A stretch of 64,000 nucleotides of DNA, taken from Geoalkalibacter_A sp034189505. Its GTDB lineage: Bacteria; Desulfobacterota; Desulfuromonadia; Desulfuromonadales; Geoalkalibacteraceae. The notes beneath the pieces were generated by a model. That model was given only the letters and a program-made list of their open reading frames with translations. It searched no databases and was not told where the DNA came from. The stretch's first letter is position 1. Every line of letters begins with the position of its first letter. Below are positions 58,765 to 64,000 of this stretch, one piece after another. Both the position numbers and the translations under genes were made by a program. Where the stretch lies: NCBI GenBank assembly GCA_034189505.1, contig JAXHUR010000005.1, positions 1 through 64,000 of the forward strand. Direction: 5' to 3'.

Positions 58765-59133
58765 TTAGAAAAGCAGACCGGCTTCACGAGCACCATCGGC
58801 CAACGCTTTGACGCGCCCATGATACAAAAAACCGTTTCTGTCAAAAACAACTTCTTTGATATCCTTCTCAAGAGCTTTATGCGCGATGGATTTACCGACG
58901 GCATTGGCCGCCTCCGCATTCCCGCGGGATTTCAAACCCTCGCCCACCTCCTGATTCAGCGTGGACACAGCTGCCAGGGTCGTCCCGGTGGTATCATCGA
59001 TAATCTGGGCATATATATGCTTGGCGCTGCGAAAAACACAGAGTCGCGGACGAGCAGCGGCCCCCAGGACTTTGCGGCGAACCCTGGCTTTACGTTTGAG
59101 CCGCGCGTTTCTTCTTTGCTGTGCGAAACTCAC
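58765..59133 (-). CDS. rplR: 50S ribosomal protein L18
   Basis: A 122-residue L18, a 5S rRNA binder ('RRKVLGAAARPRLCVFRSAKHIYAQIID', 'FDRNGFLYHGRVKALADGARE'). It starts with GTG at 59133. The gap to rplF is 50 nt. Confidence 0.97.
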   Translation of the reverse strand: MSFAQQRRNARLKRKARVRRKVLGAAARPRLCVFRSAKHIYAQIIDDTTGTTLAAVSTLNQEVGEGLKSRGNAEAANAVGKSIAHKALEKDIKEVVFDRNGFLYHGRVKALADGAREAGLLF

Positions 59134-59183
59134 AACCTGTCTCCTTATGCTGAAAAAGTCTTCTGAATTGCGTATCTATTTAT

Positions 59184-59720
59184 TTACTTGCCGGTCTTGC
59201 CGGCCTTACGAATAATCCGTTCGTCAGCATACTTGATTCCCTTGCCCTTGTAAGGCTCAGGCGCACGAAAAGAACGGATTTTCGCAGCCGTCGCACCGAC
59301 CAGCTCCTTGTCGATGCCGCGCACGGTAATCTTGGTTTGCTTCTCAACCTCAGCACTGATTCCCTGCGGCAACTTGTATTCAATGGGGTGCGAGTATCCG
59401 AGAGCAAGATTCAAAACGTCGCCCTTAAGATCCGCACGGTAGCCAACGCCGTTGATTTCAAGAATTTTCTCAAAACCGTTGGTAACCCCTTCAACCATGT
59501 TAGCCACAAGCGTCCGTGTCAATCCCTGAACGGAACGATCTTTTGCGTCAGGGCTGAGGGGAGTGACAACAACCGCGTCGTTCTCCATAACGATGTTTAC
59601 TTTTTCCGGCAGATCGCGCTGAAGCTTGCCTTTGGGACCTTCAACCCTGATGTTGGTCCCCTGAAGAGCAATCTTGACGCCGCCAGGAATCTGGACAGGC
59701 AGTTTCCCAATCCGTGACAT
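59184..59720 (-). CDS. rplF: 50S ribosomal protein L6
   Basis: A 178-residue L6 with two homologous domains ('SRIGKLPVQIP', 'LEINGVGYRADLKGDVLNLALGYSHP', 'APEPYKGKGIKYADE'). It binds 23S rRNA near the factor site. It lies 21 nt after rpsH. Confidence 0.98.
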   Translation of the reverse strand: MSRIGKLPVQIPGGVKIALQGTNIRVEGPKGKLQRDLPEKVNIVMENDAVVVTPLSPDAKDRSVQGLTRTLVANMVEGVTNGFEKILEINGVGYRADLKGDVLNLALGYSHPIEYKLPQGISAEVEKQTKITVRGIDKELVGATAAKIRSFRAPEPYKGKGIKYADERIIRKAGKTGK

Positions 59721-59741
59721 GACAATTAACTCCTTTTCCCT

Positions 59742-60140
59742 CTACCAGATGGTGCAGATGACTTCGCCGCCGATTTTTTCTTCACGGGCGGCGACATCAT
59801 TAAGCACACCACGCGATGTTGAAAGAATCGCGGCGCCAAGACCGTTTTTCACCTGAGGGATGTCATCGCTTCCTACATAGACGCGGCGTCCAGGCGTGGA
59901 AACACGTTTAATTTCATGAATGACATGGGTGCTGTCCTCGTCATAACGTAAGTAAATGCGCAGGACACCCTGCTTGTCATCGCTGATAACTTTAAAGTTT
60001 TTGATATAGCCAAGCTCTTTCAGGGCAGTGGCGATGGCCACCTTGACGTTGGACGACGGCACGTCGACCCTGGCGTGCTTGGCGGTACCCGCATTACGAA
60101 TGCGGGTGAGAAGATCTGCAATGGGATCAGTCATAGACAT
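59742..60140 (-). CDS. rpsH: 30S ribosomal protein S8
   Basis: A 132-residue S8 ('DPIADLLTRIRNA' and the C-terminal 'STSRGVLNDVAAREEKIGGEVICTIW'). In E. coli S8 represses the spc operon; whether this holds here is not visible. A second in-frame ATG lies two codons after the first. Confidence 0.98.
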   Translation of the reverse strand: MSMTDPIADLLTRIRNAGTAKHARVDVPSSNVKVAIATALKELGYIKNFKVISDDKQGVLRIYLRYDEDSTHVIHEIKRVSTPGRRVYVGSDDIPQVKNGLGAAILSTSRGVLNDVAAREEKIGGEVICTIW

Positions 60141-60160
60141 GGGACAACTCCTAGAACCCT

Positions 60161-60346
60161 CTACCAGCTGGACTTGACAACGCCGGGAATTTTACCTTCG
60201 GATGCCAGCTTGCGCAGGCAGATACGACACATTTTAAACTTACGATAGTAGGCACGGGGCCGCCCGCAAAGAGGACAGCGGTTGTATTCACGCACCTTGA
60301 ATTTTTTAGGCCTGGTGGCCTTGATCATCATCGATTTTTTTGCCAC
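60161..60346 (-). CDS. rpsN: 30S ribosomal protein S14, zinc-binding type Z
   Basis: A 61-residue short S14 with 'CPLCGRP' and 'CRICLRKLA' (Cys24, Cys27, Cys40, Cys43), the C+ type Z form, unlike the ~100-residue Cys-free form of E. coli. The start is GTG at 60346 after GGAGG. Confidence 0.97.
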   Translation of the reverse strand: MAKKSMMIKATRPKKFKVREYNRCPLCGRPRAYYRKFKMCRICLRKLASEGKIPGVVKSSW

Positions 60347-60369
60347 AACGTCCTCCGGTCGCTGAAAAA

Positions 60370-60909
60370 CTATTTCCTGAAGGGCATTCCAAGCCCTGCA
60401 AGAAGCTGGCGGGCCTCTTCGTCTGTTTTCGCCGTGGTCACGATGCTGATGTTCAACCCGCTGACTTTAGCGATTTTATCAATGTCGATCTCAGGAAAGA
60501 TGATCTGCTCACGAATCCCGAGCGTGTAATTGCCGCGTCCGTCAAAAGCCTTGGATGAAACACCCTTGAAATCACGAACGCGAGGCAGGGCGACATTGAT
60601 GAGACGATCGAGAAATTCAAAGGCTTTGGCGCGACGCAGAGTCACCATGCAGCCAATAGGCATCCCCTCGCGCAGCTTGAAGCCGGCAATCGACTTCTTG
60701 GCACGGGTGATGACGGCCCGCTGACCGGTCATCTTGGTCAGTTCCTCCACCGCAGATTCCAGAAGTTTGGGATTCTGGATCGCCTCACCAAGCCCCATGT
60801 TGACCACAACCTTCTCAACACGAGGGACTTCCATTACATTCTTATACTGGAATTCCTTCATGAGCTTGGGTGCGATGTCAGTGGCAAAATGTTCCTTCAG
60901 CCTGGCCAT
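60370..60909 (-). CDS. rplE: 50S ribosomal protein L5
   Basis: A 179-residue L5 ('NVMEVPRVEKVVVNMGLGEA', 'ITRAKKSIAGFKLREGMPIG', 'GNYTLGIREQIIFPEID'). It binds 5S rRNA and contacts the P-site tRNA. It lies 12 nt after rplX. Confidence 0.98.
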   Translation of the reverse strand: MARLKEHFATDIAPKLMKEFQYKNVMEVPRVEKVVVNMGLGEAIQNPKLLESAVEELTKMTGQRAVITRAKKSIAGFKLREGMPIGCMVTLRRAKAFEFLDRLINVALPRVRDFKGVSSKAFDGRGNYTLGIREQIIFPEIDIDKIAKVSGLNISIVTTAKTDEEARQLLAGLGMPFRK

Positions 60910-60921
60910 GGATTTTCTCCC

Positions 60922-61251
60922 TTACTTATCCACAATTTCGTTGCATTTTTTGCAGAAACGCACCTTGCTGCCGTCATCGAGGACGCGCTTACCCGTGCGG
61001 GTGGGCTTGCTGCACGATGGGCAGACAAGCATAACGTTTGAAGCGTCCAGAGGCGCTTCTTTCTCGACGATTCCCCCTTCGGACTGTCCTGGACGGGGAC
61101 GGGTGTGCCGCTTGATCATGTTGACATTTTCAACGATCAGACGGCCCTTGTCGGCAAAAATCTTCTGCACCTTACCGGTTTTTCCGTGGTCCTTTCCGGC
61201 GGTTATCATCACCATGTCGTTGGTTTTGACATGCATTTTTTTTGTTGCCAT
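60922..61251 (-). CDS. rplX: 50S ribosomal protein L24
   Basis: A 109-residue L24. A KOW motif ('DMVMITAGKDHGKTGKVQKI') initiates 50S assembly, and a C-terminal zinc-ribbon-like part has 'CPSCSKP' and 'CKKCNE'. The start at 61251 is preferred to an upstream frame extension to 61287, which would run into rplN. Confidence 0.96.
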   Translation of the reverse strand: MATKKMHVKTNDMVMITAGKDHGKTGKVQKIFADKGRLIVENVNMIKRHTRPRPGQSEGGIVEKEAPLDASNVMLVCPSCSKPTRTGKRVLDDGSKVRFCKKCNEIVDK

Positions 61252-61283
61252 GGTTTTGCTCTCCAATGTTCTGTCGGCTCCGG

Positions 61284-61652
61284 TCAAAGAACTTCAGGGG
61301 CCAGCGACACAATCTTCATAAACTGGCGCGCACGAAGCTCACGAGCCACAGGGCCGAAGATCCGTGTTCCAACGGGTTCACCCGCAGCGTTCACGACAAC
61401 GGCGGAATTGTTGTCGAAACGGATATATGACCCGTCGGGACGCGGCACTTCCTTGGCGGTGCGAACAATGACCGCACGCACGATGTCGCCTTTTTTTACT
61501 TTAGAATTCGGCAGGGCTTCTTTGACCGAGCAGATAATAATATCGCCGAGACCGGCGTATTTACGCTTGGAGCCACCGAGAACCTTGACACAGCACAATT
61601 TCCGAGCTCCGGAATTGTCGGCCACGTCAAGCATTGACTGCATCTGAATCAT
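61284..61652 (-). CDS. rplN: 50S ribosomal protein L14
   Basis: A 122-residue L14 ('MIQMQSMLDVADNSGARKL', 'GDIIICSVKEALPNSKVKKGD', 'GTRIFGPVARELR'). It forms an intersubunit bridge. It lies 12 nt after rpsQ. Confidence 0.98.
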   Translation of the reverse strand: MIQMQSMLDVADNSGARKLCCVKVLGGSKRKYAGLGDIIICSVKEALPNSKVKKGDIVRAVIVRTAKEVPRPDGSYIRFDNNSAVVVNAAGEPVGTRIFGPVARELRARQFMKIVSLAPEVL

Positions 61653-61664
61653 GGCTCGTTTCTC

Positions 61665-61931
61665 CTAAACCATTGTAGTCTTTTCAAGAATTTCACGAAC
61701 CTGCCACCGCTTTTCCTTCGACAAGGGGCGAGACTCGACAATCAGAACCTTGTCTCCCGCCTGGCAGCTGTTAAGTTCGTCATGCGCCTTGCAGGTCACC
61801 TTTCGGCGAATATACTTGCGGTATACGGGATGCTTGACCATCTGATCCACACGGACCACAACGGTTTTGTCCATTTTATCGCTGACCACAATCCCGATGC
61901 GGGTTTTCCGGTTTCCACGCTGTTTCGTCAT
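61665..61931 (-). CDS. rpsQ: 30S ribosomal protein S17
   Basis: An 88-residue OB-fold S17 ('RIGIVVSDKMDKTVVVRVDQMVKHPVY', 'GDKVLIVESRPLSKEKRW'). It lies 20 nt after rpmC. Confidence 0.97.
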   Translation of the reverse strand: MTKQRGNRKTRIGIVVSDKMDKTVVVRVDQMVKHPVYRKYIRRKVTCKAHDELNSCQAGDKVLIVESRPLSKEKRWQVREILEKTTMV

Positions 61932-61951
61932 AATAATCCTCGCAATCCCGC

Positions 61952-62140
61952 CTATACCTTCTGCTCAACCATGATGGTCTTGATGCGGGCGATGTCTTTT
62001 CTCACCTGAGACAGACGTGCAGTGTTCTCGAGGTGCCCCGTATGCATCTGAAACCTGAGGTTGAAAAGTTCCTTATTCAGTTCCTGATTCTTCTGGTCCA
62101 ACTCGTCCAGACTCATTTCACGCAGTTCAGTCGCCTTCAT
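61952..62140 (-). CDS. rpmC: 50S ribosomal protein L29
   Basis: A 62-residue coiled L29 ('KATELREMSLDELDQKNQEL', 'LFNLRFQMHTGHLENTARL'). The ATG at 62140 has GGGAGG about 9 nt upstream; a TTG two codons earlier is too close to that site. It overlaps the end of rplP by 14 nt. Confidence 0.96.
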   Translation of the reverse strand: MKATELREMSLDELDQKNQELNKELFNLRFQMHTGHLENTARLSQVRKDIARIKTIMVEQKV

Positions 62141-62555
62141 GGCCAAATGCCTCCCGAGTCACGAATTTGGTTTTCATGGGGAGCTTGTGAGCGGCAAGAC
62201 GGAAGGCTTCACGCGCAATTCCCTCTTCCACACCTTGCATCTCATAGAGCATATGCCCAGGCTTGACAACAGCCACCCAGGACTCCGGAGACCCCTTGCC
62301 TTTACCCATACGGGTTTCGGCGGGCTTTTTGGTCAAAGGCTTGTGCGGAAACGCACGGATCCAGATCTTGCCGCCACGTTTAATGTAGCGAGTCATAGCA
62401 CGACGAGCCGCCTCAATCTGACGCGACGACAGCCAACCGCACTCAATCGCCTGGAGACCGAAGTCACCGAAATTGAGCTCCGTGCCCCGCTGGGCCGCCC
62501 CCTTCATGCGGCCCTTTTGCTGCTTTCTATATTTAACCTTCTTGGGCATTAACAT
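62127..62555 (-). CDS. rplP: 50S ribosomal protein L16
   Basis: A 142-residue L16 ('PKKVKYRKQQKGRMKG', 'MTRYIKRGGKIWIRAFPHKPLTKKPAE', 'RMGKGKGSPESWVAVV'). It sits near the A site and 23S rRNA helix 38. AGGAG lies 9 nt before the ATG. Confidence 0.98.
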   Translation of the reverse strand: MLMPKKVKYRKQQKGRMKGAAQRGTELNFGDFGLQAIECGWLSSRQIEAARRAMTRYIKRGGKIWIRAFPHKPLTKKPAETRMGKGKGSPESWVAVVKPGHMLYEMQGVEEGIAREAFRLAAHKLPMKTKFVTREAFGHEGD

Positions 62556-62578
62556 GACGGCTAACTCCTAAAACACAT

Positions 62579-63217
62579 TTATTTTTGCTCTTGCTTCAAC
62601 ACTTCGCCTTTGAAGATCAGAACCTTGACACCAATAATGCCGTAGGTTGTCTTCGCTTCGGCGAAGCCATAATCGATATCAGCCCGCAGGGTATGCAGGG
62701 GCACGCGTCCCTCGCGATACCATTCTGTACGGCTCATTTCAGCACCACCCAAACGACCGGAGCAGTTGATTTTGATCCCCTGGGCTCCGAATTTCAGCGC
62801 CTGGCTGACGCTCTTCTTCATAGCGCGACGAAAGGCCACACGCCGCTCAAGTTGCAAAGCGACATTTTCGGCGACAAGCTGGGCATCAATTTCAGGCTTG
62901 CGGACTTCCTGGATATTGATAAAGATTTCCTTGTCGGTCAGTTTGGCCAGCTCTTTTTTAAGCGCCTCGACCTCGGACCCCTTTTTGCCGATGATGATAC
63001 CAGGACGCGCAGCATAAATGTTGACCTTAGCCTTGTTCGCGGCGCGCTCCAGTTCTATCTTCGAAATCCCGGCATGATAAAGGCGTTTCTTCAAATAGTC
63101 ACGCAATTTTATATCTTCATGCACGAGATCGGCATAATTTTCCTCGGCATACCAACGGGAATCCCATGTCCGGATCACACCCAGACGAAACCCAACAGGA
63201 TGAACTTTCTGTCCCAA
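62579..63217 (-). CDS. rpsC: 30S ribosomal protein S3
   Basis: A 212-residue S3. A KH domain ('AKVNIYAARPGIIIGKKGSEVEALK') is followed by 'RRVAFRRAMKKSV' and 'CSGRLGGAEMSRTEWYREGRVP'. The start is TTG at 63217 with GGAGGTGA about 5 nt upstream. It forms the mRNA entry with S4 and S5. Confidence 0.98.
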   Translation of the reverse strand: MGQKVHPVGFRLGVIRTWDSRWYAEENYADLVHEDIKLRDYLKKRLYHAGISKIELERAANKAKVNIYAARPGIIIGKKGSEVEALKKELAKLTDKEIFINIQEVRKPEIDAQLVAENVALQLERRVAFRRAMKKSVSQALKFGAQGIKINCSGRLGGAEMSRTEWYREGRVPLHTLRADIDYGFAEAKTTYGIIGVKVLIFKGEVLKQEQK

Positions 63218-63238
63218 GCTGTCACCTCCTCAAACGGA

Positions 63239-63571
63239 CTATTTCACGCCGAGAACCACGGTAATGTGGCTGGTCGGCTTACGAATTCGACTGGCGCGGC
63301 CCATGGCACGCGGAATGAAACGCTTCAGCGCCGGTCCCTGGTTGACGAAGATCTGCTTCACATAGAGCCGATCCACATCGGAGACGCCTTTTTGCTCGGC
63401 ATTGGCTACTGCGGAGGCCACGAGCTTGGAGACAATCCCGGCAGCTTTCTGCGGACTGTATTTCAACACGGTCAACGCGTCCTGGACATTTCGTCCACGC
63501 ACCAGGTCCACCACAAGGCGGGCCTTTTGCGCCGAGAGTCGCGCGTATCTCAATTTTGCACTGGATTCCAT
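63239..63571 (-). CDS. rplV: 50S ribosomal protein L22
   Basis: A 110-residue L22 ('KLRYARLSAQKARLVVDLVRG', 'PRAMGRASRIRKPTSHITVVLG'). Its hairpin loop lines the exit tunnel, the site of macrolide resistance changes in other bacteria. Nothing unusual is seen. Confidence 0.98.
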   Translation of the reverse strand: MESSAKLRYARLSAQKARLVVDLVRGRNVQDALTVLKYSPQKAAGIVSKLVASAVANAEQKGVSDVDRLYVKQIFVNQGPALKRFIPRAMGRASRIRKPTSHITVVLGVK

Positions 63572-63596
63572 GGATCTAGACTCCTATCGGAATGTC

Positions 63597-63881
63597 CTAT
63601 TTTCTCTTGCCCTTGCCCTTTTTGTCGGCACCATGTCCATAGTAGGTCCGGGTAGGGGCGAACTCGCCAAGCTTATGCCCGACCATATTCTCGGTAATAA
63701 AAACCGGAATAAACTTTTTTCCGTTATGCACCGCGAACGTGTGCCCAACAAATTCAGGGATGATGGTGGACCGACGCGACCAGGTTTTAATGACCGCCTT
63801 GCGGGTAGTGCCACCATCGATATCGACCTTGCGCAGAAGGCTGTCCTGAATATAGGGCCCTTTTTTGATTGATCTAGCCAC
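63597..63881 (-). CDS. rpsS: 30S ribosomal protein S19
   Basis: A 94-residue S19 ('RSIKKGPYIQDSLLRKV', 'TWSRRSTIIPEFVGHTFAVHNGKKF', 'HKLGEFAPTRTY'). The start is GTG at 63881. It follows rplB by 27 nt. Confidence 0.98.
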   Translation of the reverse strand: MARSIKKGPYIQDSLLRKVDIDGGTTRKAVIKTWSRRSTIIPEFVGHTFAVHNGKKFIPVFITENMVGHKLGEFAPTRTYYGHGADKKGKGKRK

Positions 63882-63908
63882 TTACAACTCCTATTAAATC
63901 AGGTGGAA

Positions 63909-64000
63909 TTACTTCCGTTTGCGAATGATAAATCGATCGGTACGCTTGTTCACGCGGGTCTTGTAACCCTTGGTCGGGACTCCCCAGGGAGTCACAGGAT
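63909..64000 (-). CDS. rplB: 50S ribosomal protein L2 (C-terminal fragment, cut by window edge)
   Basis: The last ~29 codons of L2 are present: 'TPWGVPTKGYKTR' and the basic tail 'RTDRFIIRKRK', ending with TAA at 63909-63911. The rest of the gene lies beyond the window. Its position before rpsS fits the S10 operon. Confidence 0.93.
   Translation of the reverse strand, partial: PVTPWGVPTKGYKTRVNKRTDRFIIRKRK

Overview
The window reads as a chromosomal segment of a moderately GC-rich, Gram-negative, anaerobe-type bacterium. It is most likely a member of the Desulfuromonadia (Geobacter/Desulfuromonas/Geoalkalibacter relatives, former Deltaproteobacteria). The evidence is an outer-membrane gene set (MlaA-F, LptD, AsmA-like protein), the gene order tilS-ftsH-folP-cdaA-cdaR-glmM-pdxJ-acpS-nnr-tsaE-lysC-cimA, the cluster trpEGDC-(trpB2)-trpF-trpB ... 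trpA-accD-folC, and small cysteine-rich proteins that I recall from that group. The genus assignment is inference; no rRNA gene lies in the window. I see no phage, IS transposase, CRISPR array or defence island. Almost everything is core metabolism, and nearly all genes from 6890 onward are on the minus strand.

Layout. 1-4374: end of an AsmA-like protein, menaquinone methyltransferase, a Nudix hydrolase, and a small-subunit/large-subunit sodium:solute (acetate-type) symporter pair followed by a small membrane protein. 4375-4664 has no gene; it holds a long imperfect palindrome, a strong hairpin and a terminator, then a cNMP-binding/CBS/DUF294 signalling protein (4665-6572). 6573-6889 is a gene-free convergent junction with a bidirectional terminator and extra stem-loops. 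6890-11382 is a phospholipid-transport (Mla) operon ending in a cNMP-binding protein and a CYTH protein. 11626-17470 is a pyruvate dehydrogenase operon (E1a, E1b, E2) ending in a Lon-like protease. 17730-17885 is a 51-residue zinc-ribbon protein.

18050-34139 is one long run of largely overlapping genes: tilS, ftsH, folP, cdaA, cdaR, glmM, pdxJ, acpS, NAD(P)HX repair, CBS protein, tsaE, lpdA, lysC, cimA and a helix-hairpin-helix protein. It links c-di-AMP synthesis, cell-wall precursor synthesis, cofactors and the aspartate/isoleucine pathways. Two methionine tRNAs (initiator and elongator) with their own promoter and terminator lie at 34158-34446. 34487-37930 carries a SPOR protein, argS with a tiny cysteine protein in front, ftsB and a ComEA-like protein. 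38039-51518 holds lptD-folC-accD-trpA, then an SRPBCC protein and a DEAD-box helicase, then trpB-trpF-[deleted trpB2]-trpC-trpD-trpG-trpE. 51679-64000 is the distal S10, spc and alpha ribosomal-protein operons from rplB (partial) to rplQ, with secY, adk, map and rpoA.

The most unusual object is an intact 200-codon frame inside the trp operon (46966-47568). It is a TrpB2-type tryptophan synthase beta chain that has lost about half its length through what look like three separate in-frame deletions, including the PLP lysine and the phosphate-binding loop. Other items worth a look are the ~137-bp palindromic element at 4421-4557, the split of trpA from trpB by a helicase and an SRPBCC gene, an inverted repeat inside the trp promoter, a 15-Glu tract encoded by a triplet repeat in the pyruvate dehydrogenase E2 linker, and the many TTG/GTG starts among ribosomal-protein genes.
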